A stretch of 43,571 nt of DNA from a virus. Positions within the stretch are counted from its first letter, which is position 1. Each line of letters starts with the position of its first letter. Location: the IMG/VR virus record IMGVR_UViG_3300029624_000180, positions 1 through 43,571 of that record. One strand, 5' to 3'. The notes under the pieces are model-generated. The model had not been told where the DNA came from. It ran no database searches and saw only the letters and a list, made by a program, of their open reading frames with translations. Position numbers and translations under genes: made by a program. Shown one piece after another: positions 31,717 through 37,817 of this stretch.

Positions 31717-32074
31717 TCACTTTCTCCTTTCAAAAATTAGCGGGGCTGGCAGATAGCCATTAATGACAAGTGCTTCATACGAAGCCTTTATCAAAACCCC
31801 TTCCCGCTGGCACTGCTTCCCGCTCGGGTTTGCCCAAACGGCAGCGGAAACTTGTTCTTTGGGGCTGGCAGGGCTTATGGTATCGCCATCCTGCCTGCAT
31901 CCGTTGGCTAAACGGCAACAGCCCCTTCCCGTTACCGGGAAACTTAAGTGCTGGCCCCTCTTCAGCTTGCGTGGGTTCCGGCCCGAGTATTTTTGACCTG
32001 CTGCCCAACCAGCACCTTCCCTTGCGGGAAATAAAAAGGGCAGCGCTCTTTGGTTCATTTGAACGAACTTGCCC

Positions 32075-32102
32075 TTGTGTTCTTTGTTTGTATTCGTATA
32101 AA
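32075..32102 (+). promoter_or_regulatory. Possible rightward promoter into attP
   Basis: TTGTGT and TATAAA are spaced by 16 bases. Transcription from here would cross attP and run antisense to int. This is a weak match without further support. Confidence 0.22.
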
Positions 32103-32160
32103 ACGGCCTGTATTGGCTTATGGTTTGGCGGATTACTGCCCGTTGGCGAGTGGGCTTTAG

Positions 32161-32207
32161 TCCTCCGGAGGCGAAGGTCGTAGGTTCGAATCCTACCGGG
32201 CGCGCCA
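32161..32207 (+). other. attP core: 3' half of a tRNA-Arg(CCG)
   Basis: From 32163 the sequence reads as a tRNA anticodon loop CTCCGGA (anticodon CCG), a GGCGA 3' stem strand, a 5-base variable loop, a perfect T-arm (GTAGG, TTCGAAT, CCTAC), an acceptor 3' strand CGGGCGC, discriminator G and CCA. The bases upstream give neither a matching anticodon stem nor a D-arm or acceptor 5' strand, so this is not a whole tRNA. A 3' half of a tRNA next to a tyrosine integrase gene is a classic phage attachment core that rebuilds the host tRNA on integration. Confidence 0.82.
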
Positions 32208-32264
32208 GTAAAATCAATAACTTACCCTTCAAAAAGGCAGGGGTCTTTCTACCAAATGAACCAA

Positions 32265-33236
32265 TCATGCTTCCAATATCCCCTCTAATGCGTCTGCGCA
32301 CCCCATTAAATACTGAGGCGAGTAGCGGGCATAAACCCGCTCTGTGATGCGTGAATCCGTGTGGCCCAGGTACTGGGCAATCTCAGACATAGGGCGCCCG
32401 GCTTCTGCCAGCCATACAGCGGCGGTGTGCCTTAAGACATGCGGTGAGACACCTTCCAGTCCGGCCCGTTTAACGGCACCTGCGAACCCTTTCTTAATAT
32501 CCAGAACATTTCCGCCGGCATACTCAATCACATACTCGCATGTCCTGTTTTCATAGGCGAAAGCAAGCTCTGCATGTAATAAGTTGCCTATCGGTACAGT
32601 CGCCCTTCCTTTTCTGCCGTGCTGATCTTGTGTGGCTAACCTGATAATCCGTCTTTCGAAATCAACCCGGTCCCATGTCAGCTCTAATAAAGCGGTCTTC
32701 CTTCCTGCCGTGTAAATCGCCAGTTGAATGAACATCTTTATATGCCCGTCACTGGCGTCCAGTAGCTTCTTATACTCTTCACGGGTTAAATAACGCTCTT
32801 TCGGGGCAGGGGCCGGGGGAAGCTCCCATTGACCAGCGCCTTTTTGCCACCAGTTTACACAGGCTCTCGCCTGTCCAAGCTCCCTGCGAATGGTGCCGTT
32901 AGAAATCCCCTGGGCTTGCCTTTTGATAATATACCCCCGGCAAAGTAAACGATTGATCTGATCAGGCCGCACATTGCCAAAATGCGGCAATATGTGCCTT
33001 TCAGATGTTGTCGCTCTTTGAACCTGCGTATTCATTTTATCCTCTTTCCAAGCATCCCAGACTTCCCTAAAAGTCGTTTTAGGGGCTTCTAGTTGCCGGA
33101 CAGCCTCGTGAAAGTTTCGTTCGGCAGTATTACGACATTTTGTCTTGAGTGACTGACGCTTGGTTTTCTTGTCCTCTGTCCAGACGATATACCATGACTT
33201 TCGGTAGAGTTTTGCTTTGTATTTTCCGTGCTGCAT
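32265..33236 (-). CDS. int: Tyrosine recombinase, phage integrase
   Basis: This 323-residue protein has an N-terminal arm-type domain (MQHGKYKAKLYRKSWYIVW), a SAM-like core-binding domain (about 55-135) and a catalytic domain with Arg179 (YTAGRKTALLEL), His266-x-x-Arg269 (SPHVLRHTAAVWLAE), His292 (GHTDSRI) and the tyrosine nucleophile, probably Tyr302 (ERVYARY). It recombines attP (32161-32207) with a host tRNA-Arg gene. It is the last gene of the left early operon. Its 5' end overlaps the excisionase frame by 148 bases. Confidence 0.93.
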   Translation of the reverse strand: MQHGKYKAKLYRKSWYIVWTEDKKTKRQSLKTKCRNTAERNFHEAVRQLEAPKTTFREVWDAWKEDKMNTQVQRATTSERHILPHFGNVRPDQINRLLCRGYIIKRQAQGISNGTIRRELGQARACVNWWQKGAGQWELPPAPAPKERYLTREEYKKLLDASDGHIKMFIQLAIYTAGRKTALLELTWDRVDFERRIIRLATQDQHGRKGRATVPIGNLLHAELAFAYENRTCEYVIEYAGGNVLDIKKGFAGAVKRAGLEGVSPHVLRHTAAVWLAEAGRPMSEIAQYLGHTDSRITERVYARYSPQYLMGCADALEGILEA

Positions 33237-33415
33237 ATCTCTAATTCTCCATTTTCGACCTTAAGGACAATATCTTTACGGATTCTGTATCCGGTTCCAA
33301 GCTTAAAGCAGGGTATTTTTTCCTGAACACACAGAAGTCTTATGTATTCTCTGGAGCAATCCCAGCGCTCAGAGAGCATTTTGATTGTGAAATTTGGTGG
33401 CATATCGTTAAGCAT
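33089..33415 (-). CDS. xis: Excisionase-like DNA-binding protein
   Basis: The first 58 residues form a winged-helix/MerR-like module (NFTIKMLSERWDCSREYIRL, then KIPCFKLGTGYRIRKDIV), typical of excisionases and AlpA-type proteins. The remaining 50 residues are Ser/Thr-rich without clear structure and lie entirely over the start of int in another frame, so they may be tolerated rather than selected. It is coupled upstream to the 33408 gene. It would steer integrase towards excision. An alternative start at MPPNF is four codons in. Confidence 0.75.
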   Translation of the reverse strand: MLNDMPPNFTIKMLSERWDCSREYIRLLCVQEKIPCFKLGTGYRIRKDIVLKVENGELEICSTENTKQNSTESHGISSGQRTRKPSVSHSRQNVVILPNETFTRLSGN

Positions 33416-33433
33416 TATTGCTCCTTTGGTTTA
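33365..33433 (-). repeat. 69-bp direct repeat, copy 1 (start of xis)
   Basis: This segment holds the ribosome site, start codon and first 17 codons of the excisionase gene. It is identical over 69 bases to 33871-33939. Confidence 0.95.
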
Positions 33434-33581
33434 TTTGAATTTCCACTTTTCCGTAGAGAGTTTCCTCAACTATAGATGTGTGAACACTTAATGCTCTTGC
33501 CGAAATGTGTCCTTCCAGATCTTTTCCATCATCGTCATAAAATTTTGTATCTGAAGCTCTGGGTCCTAGCGTTATTTTCAT
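33408..33581 (-). CDS. Short hypothetical protein upstream of xis
   Basis: This 57-residue protein reads MKITLGPRASDTKFYDDDGK and VEETLYGKVEIQINQRSNNA. It looks like a small beta-rich phage protein. Both ends overlap neighbours: ATGA with the upstream gene, and the last codons with the xis start. The tight coupling supports a real gene. No function is recognised. Confidence 0.6.
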   Translation of the reverse strand: MKITLGPRASDTKFYDDDGKDLEGHISARALSVHTSIVEETLYGKVEIQINQRSNNA

Positions 33582-33757
33582 AGTCTCTTCTCGCTTTCTT
33601 CCAGAAAGTTTAAGGCTTTGACGATTTTCTTGGCGCGGGCAATTTTGGTGGCGCTGTTTCCAAAAATAGTGGCCGCCCTTTTTCCTTGTGGAGTGATGAG
33701 GTAAACAAATCCCGTGTTCGGAACTCCTTCATAAGTCCATTGCGGCATATCACTCAT
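33578..33757 (-). CDS. Short hypothetical protein
   Basis: This 59-residue protein reads PQWTYEGVPNTGFVYLITPQ and GKRAATIFGNSATKIARAKK, with a basic, helical C-terminal half. It overlaps both neighbours by ATGA. The composition would allow nucleic-acid binding, but no family is recognised. Confidence 0.58.
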   Translation of the reverse strand: MSDMPQWTYEGVPNTGFVYLITPQGKRAATIFGNSATKIARAKKIVKALNFLEESEKRL

Positions 33758-33921
33758 GACTTTGCTCCGTTCTGCTGGCTGGTACCAAGAGGGGTGGCTG
33801 AAAAATCCTCCACCCCGATGGCCGCCCGGTACAGGCTTTCAAGTTCTTCCTCTTCCCGCCGTTTATCCGCGCGCTCAGAGAGCATTTTGATTGTGAAATT
33901 TGGTGGCATATCGTTAAGCAT
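33754..33921 (-). CDS. In-frame chimeric gene: xis start fused to GapR-like end
   Basis: This 55-residue frame has the same first 17 residues as the excisionase (MLNDMPPNFTIKMLSER), then continues as ADKRREEEELESLYRAAIG and the C-terminus of the GapR-like protein. The DNA is two imported pieces: 69 bases identical to the xis start and 107 bases matching the GapR gene end with three mismatches, joined at 33871. The ribosome site is copied too, and the stop overlaps the next gene by ATGA, so it is probably translated. The fusion cuts the winged helix short, so DNA binding is unlikely. Confidence 0.65.
   Translation of the reverse strand: MLNDMPPNFTIKMLSERADKRREEEELESLYRAAIGVEDFSATPLGTSQQNGAKS
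33765..33871 (-). repeat. 107-bp repeat, copy 1 (end of GapR-like gene)
   Basis: This matches 34536-34642 with three substitutions over 107 bases. The mismatches show it is older than, or less constrained than, the exact 69-base repeat it is joined to. Confidence 0.92.
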
Positions 33922-33939
33922 TATTGCTCCTTTGGTTTA
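33871..33939 (-). repeat. 69-bp direct repeat, copy 2
   Basis: This is an exact copy of 33365-33433, carrying the ribosome site and first codons of the excisionase. Here it starts the chimeric frame 33754-33921. Confidence 0.95.
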
Positions 33940-33942
33940 CTA

Positions 33943-34239
33943 TCAACCCGGTTCGCCGCTTGCCTGGCGTTTTTTTGCAATCAAGTATCCTTCGTTGTCA
34001 GGTTGATTTTCATATTCTCTTGTCCAGAAAAAAGGGAATTTTTCCCCGTAGGGGAAGCTGCGGCCTGAAAGAAACGGCGGTAAAAGTCTGCCTATACGAT
34101 ATTTATAAGGACCTGTATAAGTGACGATATATCCGCTGCCCCAATTATAAATGCTATTCGCAGGGCATCCATATCCAGCGCCGGCCACATCAGAATTTTC
34201 ACCATAAGGATAATGAATAAAATACTGTCCTTTATGCAT
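33943..34239 (-). CDS. Hypothetical protein, Tyr/Gly-rich
   Basis: This 98-residue protein is rich in Tyr, Gly and Pro (HYPYGENSDVAGAGYG, YIVTYTGPYKYRIG, FPFFWTREYENQPDNEGY). It overlaps the DUF6948-like gene by 8 bases. No signal, membrane helix or known motif is visible. It may be an all-beta inhibitor-type phage protein, but this is only an impression. Confidence 0.55.
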   Translation of the reverse strand: MHKGQYFIHYPYGENSDVAGAGYGCPANSIYNWGSGYIVTYTGPYKYRIGRLLPPFLSGRSFPYGEKFPFFWTREYENQPDNEGYLIAKKRQASGEPG

Positions 34240-34528
34240 TTTTCTTATTCCATGTTTCCCATACGACTAGAGCGCCCGAGCTTATTTCTGAAATACTGGT
34301 AATTTTGTATAGTGTCATGCTTGATACAGGATCACTTATTTCACAATGTTTGTCGGGCCCTTTGGCGGCCAGGCCTGTGAATCCGTTGACTGTATGAGAC
34401 CAGTAAATGCAACATCTGGCATCTTTTAGTGTTAGCTTTTCAGGTGCGCTCTCCGGATCTTCAATGTAACCAAAAAAGACACCCCTGTATTCTGTTGTGA
34501 CAATGACCGGAATAAGAGAATGTGTCAT
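34232..34528 (-). CDS. DUF6948-like protein
   Basis: This 98-residue protein has IPVIVTTEYRGVFFGYIEDP at the start, LTLKDARCCIYW in the middle and ITSISEISSGALVVWETW at the end. This sequence of strands is familiar from DUF6948 proteins found in phage early regions. No function is established. It lies between the GapR-like gene and the 33943 gene in the P_L operon and is coupled to the former by ATGA. Confidence 0.6.
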   Translation of the reverse strand: MTHSLIPVIVTTEYRGVFFGYIEDPESAPEKLTLKDARCCIYWSHTVNGFTGLAAKGPDKHCEISDPVSSMTLYKITSISEISSGALVVWETWNKKNA

Positions 34529-34887
34529 GCATTTCCTCCGTTCTGCTGGCTGGTACCAAGAGGGGTGGCTGAAAAATCCTCCATCCCGATGGCCGCCCGG
34601 TACAGACTTTCAAGTTCTTCCTCTTCCCGCCGTTTGTCCGCGTCTATTTTTCGAAGCCTGACAATTTTTCTGATGATTTTCTTGTCAAAACCTGTGCTTT
34701 TGGCTTCGTAATAGACTTCCTTGATATCCTCACTGATACCTGATTTTTCCTCTTCCAGACGTTCGATCCGTTCAATAAAGCTGATCAGCCTTTTTCCGGC
34801 AATGCCCTGAACCTCTCTCGGCTCTCCAGAGTTATGACCGAGCCCGGCCATATCGGACAGACCTGTTTCTTCCTTGTCGTCATGCAT
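34525..34887 (-). CDS. GapR-like nucleoid protein (DUF2312)
   Basis: This 120-residue protein has a Gly/Asn linker (GLGHNSGE) then the DUF2312 core: LISFIERIERLEEEKSGISE, then IKEVYYEAKSTGFDKKIIRK and LRKIDADKRREEEELESLYR. This core forms the coiled-coil clamp of Caulobacter GapR, which surrounds overtwisted DNA ahead of replication and transcription. It is an alphaproteobacterial hallmark. Phage expression early in infection could assist replication or reshape host chromatin. The extra C-terminal 25 residues (SATPLGTSQQNGGNA) are not part of the core. Confidence 0.85.
   Translation of the reverse strand: MHDDKEETGLSDMAGLGHNSGEPREVQGIAGKRLISFIERIERLEEEKSGISEDIKEVYYEAKSTGFDKKIIRKIVRLRKIDADKRREEEELESLYRAAIGMEDFSATPLGTSQQNGGNA
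34536..34642 (-). repeat. 107-bp repeat, copy 2 (within GapR-like gene)
   Basis: This is the resident copy, in the 3' end of the GapR-like gene; its partner is 33765-33871. Confidence 0.92.
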
Positions 34888-35152
34888 CTGATTGTCCTTT
34901 CAGTTTGCGGCCGCGTTGATGGATGTACCGGATTGCGACCGCAGCCAGTTGCATCGCTTCCTCTTCGGTTTTCCAGACCTGGCTGTTCATCACCGCCTGC
35001 CAGAATTCATCCAGCTCATGTTTTAAAAAGGCATAGGCTTCATGGGCGGATTGAAAATCAGTCTGAAGGCCGTAATCCTGCGCCACCTGACTTTCAAGAT
35101 CGCGGAAAATTTCGGCCAGAACCGGGTCGGTTATGACGATTGATGGTGTCAT
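34880..35152 (-). CDS. Helical protein, possible MazG-like fold
   Basis: This 90-residue protein is all-helical. It contains AYAFLKHELDEFWQAV with an ExxE-like acid pair and AMQLAAVAIRYI, a pattern reminiscent of the all-alpha NTP pyrophosphatase group. The second acidic motif (ExxD) is not clearly present, so catalysis is doubtful. It is coupled to both neighbours in the P_L operon (ATGA upstream, 8-base overlap downstream). Confidence 0.6.
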   Translation of the reverse strand: MTPSIVITDPVLAEIFRDLESQVAQDYGLQTDFQSAHEAYAFLKHELDEFWQAVMNSQVWKTEEEAMQLAAVAIRYIHQRGRKLKGQSDA

Positions 35153-35538
35153 GCCCGCTTCTCCGCCAGACGGACCTGATCCGGGGACCGGGCCAGCATC
35201 TGATAATTGTTCCAGACATGCACCGTCACAATCTGTTTGGTGTTCGGATCACAACCGAATCCGAAAATCACGCCTTCAACCAGCTCACCATTTTTGGCAA
35301 TGACCACCTTGTCACCGCGTTTAAACTGTGTACGGGTCATCGGCGGGACCGGTATGGATGTCATATCCCGGCCGTAATCTATACCGACCCATGGCTCATG
35401 CGCGCTTGCAGGGCGGCATTTATGGATCGGAAACAAAACAATGTCCCCTTTTGCGTTCCTGGCGGTAACGGGTTTTCTGCCGCGGCACAGCCTGAACAGG
35501 TCCAGATCAATAATATTTTTGCTTAGCGGCCAATGCAT
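35149..35538 (-). CDS. Hypothetical protein with KOW/SH3-like segment
   Basis: This 129-residue protein has a basic middle part (CRGRKPVTARNAKGDIVLFP) and a beta-barrel-like C-terminal segment (FKRGDKVVIAKNGELVEGVI and FGCDPNTKQIVTVHVWNN). The latter resembles small SH3/KOW folds that bind nucleic acid. No family is assigned. It overlaps the first gene of the operon by 16 bases. Confidence 0.58.
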   Translation of the reverse strand: MHWPLSKNIIDLDLFRLCRGRKPVTARNAKGDIVLFPIHKCRPASAHEPWVGIDYGRDMTSIPVPPMTRTQFKRGDKVVIAKNGELVEGVIFGFGCDPNTKQIVTVHVWNNYQMLARSPDQVRLAEKRA

Positions 35539-35750
35539 AATTCGCCTCCCTGCTCCAGAATAAGGGTGCTGAGCCGTGTATGAGACTGTTCCAGAACGGT
35601 CCGTTCGGCCGGGGTCAGGCTTTCACTGTCCAGCATCAGATCCAGGTCGACGATCTGATCGGCCAGCTTCTGGACACGCTCGCGCAGGCCGCCGCGGGTG
35701 AAGTCAATTACGCGCGCCGGATTGGCCGGTATGTTTTGAGGGGTTTTCAT
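35523..35750 (-). CDS. First gene of the P_L operon, hypothetical
   Basis: This 75-residue protein starts MKTPQNIPANPARVIDF; a longer frame to 35813 would run through the promoter and is rejected. A strong ribosome site (AAGGAG) lies before the ATG. The core LRERVQKLADQIVDLDLMLD, then SESLTPAERTVLEQSHTRLS, is a helical hairpin. It is transcribed from the operator-controlled P_L promoter directly upstream, so it is probably among the first phage proteins made. Confidence 0.65.
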   Translation of the reverse strand: MKTPQNIPANPARVIDFTRGGLRERVQKLADQIVDLDLMLDSESLTPAERTVLEQSHTRLSTLILEQGGELCIGR

Positions 35751-35787
35751 GATGTCATCTCCTTGTGAATTAACAATGAGATGAATA

Positions 35788-35836
35788 TTCACAAATCGTG
35801 AACAGTCTGTCAAATAAAAATTTCACATTTCGTGAA
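35788..35836 (-). promoter_or_regulatory. P_L promoter with two operators
   Basis: On the minus strand a perfect TTGACA (35813-35808) lies between two 15-base operators, TTCAC-N5-GTGAA, at 35822-35836 and 35788-35802. The downstream operator covers the spacer and reaches the -10 region (GAATAT at 17-base spacing). The operators start 34 bases apart and leave gaps of 8 and 5 bases to the -35 box, exactly as in P_R at 38230-38278. This indicates control by the 37818-38210 repressor and the Cro-like protein. Confidence 0.82.
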
Positions 35837-35844
35837 CTTTTTAT

Positions 35845-36348
35845 TTACACGGCTTCACATGTCAGTTTTTCCTGCCTGAAAAGCTGAAAGCCAAGCCTTT
35901 GATAAAAGGGAATGGAATTGACCCTGTTGCTGTCGCGTGTGTTGAGATAAACCGTGGCGGCCCGGGTGAAGATATCGCCCAGGACAAACTGAAGACACGG
36001 CCCGCCCAGACCCCTGCCTGTGTTTTCAGGGTAAAGGGCGAATTTGTGGATTTCGCGGCAAGGCCGGGGAAGACCGAAATCAGGGGCCAGGGTCACATAG
36101 CAAAACCCGGCTTCTTCCCGGCCCTGAAACAGATACAGATCTGATTTTTCGATCAAATCAACGGTTGCGGGCGACGGGTGCGCGTATTCCGGTCTTGACT
36201 GCCAGTTATCGCCGGCTTTTTTAAGCCGCGCAATAAAGCCGTCCCAGTCAGGATGCGCCTTTATCACCGTTATATCCGGCGGCAGAGCTTTTACCGGCCC
36301 CTGAAAAAAAGCCTGTTTATCCAGAAAAAGATGGCTTAACACCGTCAT
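35845..36348 (-). CDS. GNAT-family acetyltransferase
   Basis: This 167-residue protein has a GNAT core: FCYVTLAPDFGLPRPCREIH, then KFALYPENTGRGLGGPCLQF with an Arg-Gly-x-Gly acetyl-CoA loop variant, and YLNTRDSNRVNSIPFYQRLG leading to GFQLFRQ. The target is unknown. It is coupled by ATGA to an upstream HTH regulator gene, and the pair sits between P_L and the repressor, a lysogeny-expressed position. A toxin, host-modification or signal-making role is possible. Confidence 0.78.
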   Translation of the reverse strand: MTVLSHLFLDKQAFFQGPVKALPPDITVIKAHPDWDGFIARLKKAGDNWQSRPEYAHPSPATVDLIEKSDLYLFQGREEAGFCYVTLAPDFGLPRPCREIHKFALYPENTGRGLGGPCLQFVLGDIFTRAATVYLNTRDSNRVNSIPFYQRLGFQLFRQEKLTCEAV

Positions 36349-36989
36349 TGCGGCACCTTTGCGGCATCCCAGGCGAGATCAAAGAACACGCGCTGTGTTT
36401 TAACCAGTTTGGGGTTGGAAAATACGGAAATATCAACGCTGTCAGGGGTGAAGGCAAAAAAAGCCACCTTGTCGCCGTAAATATAAACCGTCTGGTCGGA
36501 AAATTTCCGCCTCGGGAACCACCTGTATTCCGCAAAACCGGCTGCGATAAACTGATTATCTCCTTCTTCCACTATAATCTTAAAAGTAAAGTTGTTCTTG
36601 ATCCTGACCATTCTTCTGGAATGCATCTCATAAAATTCATCGCCCAGCCATTTCACCAGAAGATGCGGCACACCGTTAAATAAACAGATTTGTCCGCCAG
36701 AGGATTTGGCCGTTTCATAAACATCATCAAAAAACTGCTGTATGCCTGCCCGGCCTTTATAGGACCTTTCGTCCTGCCTGAACTGGACCCCCTGATTGGG
36801 CAGAAAATCAATGCCGTTGCCTTCAAAAAAAGTCTGTAGCTTAAAGGCCGACTCGCCGCCGGGGACAGCGGCGCCGCCTTTTTCTATGTTATAGATGGTG
36901 TTTTTTGAAATGCCCGTGCTTTCAGCAACCTGGGGCTGGCTTAAATCCAGCAACGCGCGGGCGGCCCTGACCTGATTTCCTGTGATCAT
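36345..36989 (-). CDS. XRE-type HTH regulator with C-terminal sensor domain
   Basis: Residues 1-60 of this 214-residue protein form an XRE helix-turn-helix (LDLSQPQVAESTGISKNTIY). The C-terminal 130 residues (FFDDVYETAKSSGGQICLFN, then IYGDKVAFFAFTPDSVDISV and VFFDLAWDAA) resemble the effector-binding part of TrmB-like or PLD-fold regulators. It is much larger than a phage Cro or CI. A perfect inverted repeat at 37016-37033 lies just upstream of its start, suggesting self-regulation. It forms an operon with the GNAT gene. Confidence 0.75.
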   Translation of the reverse strand: MITGNQVRAARALLDLSQPQVAESTGISKNTIYNIEKGGAAVPGGESAFKLQTFFEGNGIDFLPNQGVQFRQDERSYKGRAGIQQFFDDVYETAKSSGGQICLFNGVPHLLVKWLGDEFYEMHSRRMVRIKNNFTFKIIVEEGDNQFIAAGFAEYRWFPRRKFSDQTVYIYGDKVAFFAFTPDSVDISVFSNPKLVKTQRVFFDLAWDAAKVPQ

Positions 36990-37015
36990 ATAACAGTCCT
37001 TTGTTCTTTTATCAC

Positions 37016-37033
37016 ATCACATGTTTTTGTGAT
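37016..37033. promoter_or_regulatory. Inverted repeat upstream of the HTH-GNAT pair
   Basis: ATCACA and TGTGAT are perfect arms around a 6-base T-rich spacer. It lies 27 bases before the HTH gene start. It differs from the TTCAC-N5-GTGAA operators of P_L and P_R and is therefore likely the operator of the HTH protein itself. Confidence 0.55.
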
Positions 37034-37116
37034 TTTTTTCTTTCTTTAACCATTCATTAAGGATTTGTCCAGTATAAAACGCGGCATTGAGTAAAATAAA
37101 ACTGTGTGGGGATACT

Positions 37117-37440
37117 ATGTCAAAAGAAGTTACAGAAGCGGTCGAGGACCTGAAAAAGGCATTGGCGGCCAATATCAACTGGGAAGTAAATTATGTGGAT
37201 GTGAAACATCTTAATGACCTAACCTTTGAGTACCGGGCCAAGGTTCTGAAATATATTCATGCTTACCGGATATGGAAACAACACTATGAAGCCCAGAGAG
37301 ATATCAGGGCGGTCATTTACGGTACCCTTGAGGGCGAATTTATTCGGCGCAAGCTGGAAGAAGCCTTGAAAGTTTACAGGACAGTGCGCCGGGAAGCCTG
37401 GTTTTTAACGGATGTCTATATCAGCCAGTGTAAACGTTAA
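37117..37440 (+). CDS. Hypothetical accessory protein in the immunity region
   Basis: This 107-residue helical protein starts MSKEVTEAVEDLKKAL. A GGGGA site precedes ATG 37117; an upstream TTG start is rejected. It contains LTFEYRAKVLKYIHAYRIWK and ALKVYRTVRREAWFLTDVYI. It is transcribed against its neighbours and its last bases overlap the end of the lipoprotein gene. An isolated gene with its own direction inside an immunity region is typical of a lysogenic conversion (moron) gene. No function is known. Confidence 0.6.
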   Translation: MSKEVTEAVEDLKKALAANINWEVNYVDVKHLNDLTFEYRAKVLKYIHAYRIWKQHYEAQRDIRAVIYGTLEGEFIRRKLEEALKVYRTVRREAWFLTDVYISQCKR

Positions 37441-37817
37441 TGACATTTCAGGATAAAACCGCTATAGGCTTTTTTGGTGCGTTCATAGCTGATCAGATTT
37501 TTGGACACATAAAGATCTGATGCGATCATGCCATTGCTGTTTTGCAGCTCAATCAGGGTCATAATATACATTCCCTGCATCTGAATGATTTCGGTCTTGT
37601 CTTTAAACTGGCGAAGCTGCACCGGCATTGCCCGGTTTTCAAATTCAAACCCGGTCAAAATCGGATAGGTTTCTATTTTTTCAGTCAGGCATTGTGTAAG
37701 GTCCAGCATATCCGCCTTTGCCGTATGCTGAAAATCAGGACTGTCTTTTTTAAGTCCGGCCGGCGTCGTGGCGCAGGCGGCCAAAAACAAAAAAGCCATC
37801 GCATAGAGCAGCTTCAT
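37437..37817 (-). CDS. Lipoprotein, likely lysogenic conversion gene
   Basis: This 126-residue protein has a short signal (MKLLYAMAFLF) and a lipobox FLAAC with Cys15, then a Thr/Pro linker and a soluble domain with two more cysteines (Cys43 and the Cys near the end). The start codon directly follows the repressor stop, so it is co-expressed with the repressor in lysogens. Phage lipoproteins in this position often block receptor use or superinfecting DNA entry; that role is inferred. Codon use does not look different from that of its neighbours. Confidence 0.7.
   Translation of the reverse strand: MKLLYAMAFLFLAACATTPAGLKKDSPDFQHTAKADMLDLTQCLTEKIETYPILTGFEFENRAMPVQLRQFKDKTEIIQMQGMYIMTLIELQNSNGMIASDLYVSKNLISYERTKKAYSGFILKCH

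Larger units (their letters stand above)
31717..32264. other. Non-coding attP-proximal region with repeated TTCCCG motifs
   Basis: About 550 bases lie between the accessory operon and the integrase gene. The leftward frame across it has ARPVGFEPTTFASGG, the well-known false reading antisense to a tRNA, so it is not counted as a gene. Visible elements are TTCCCGCT at 31801 and 31817, TTCCCG-TTAC-CGGGAA at 31926-31941, TTCCC-TTGC-GGGAA at 32017-32030, two copies of GGGGCTGGCAG (31742, 31861), an imperfect palindrome around 32053 and the attP core. These may be integrase arm sites and the promoter of the accessory operon. Confidence 0.5.

Noticed and set aside
32120-32207. A complete tRNA gene
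   Set aside because: Only the anticodon loop to the CCA end fits; the D-arm and the 5' acceptor strand are missing and the anticodon stem has a mismatch.
31717-32301. A 194-residue leftward frame containing ARPVGFEPTTFASGG
   Set aside because: That phrase is the antisense reading of a tRNA 3' half; the frame crosses attP and overlaps the end of int, so it is not treated as a gene.
35845-36348. Acyl-homoserine lactone synthase (LuxI-like)
   Set aside because: The fold is GNAT, but the N-terminal Arg, Phe and Trp pattern of LuxI proteins is absent.
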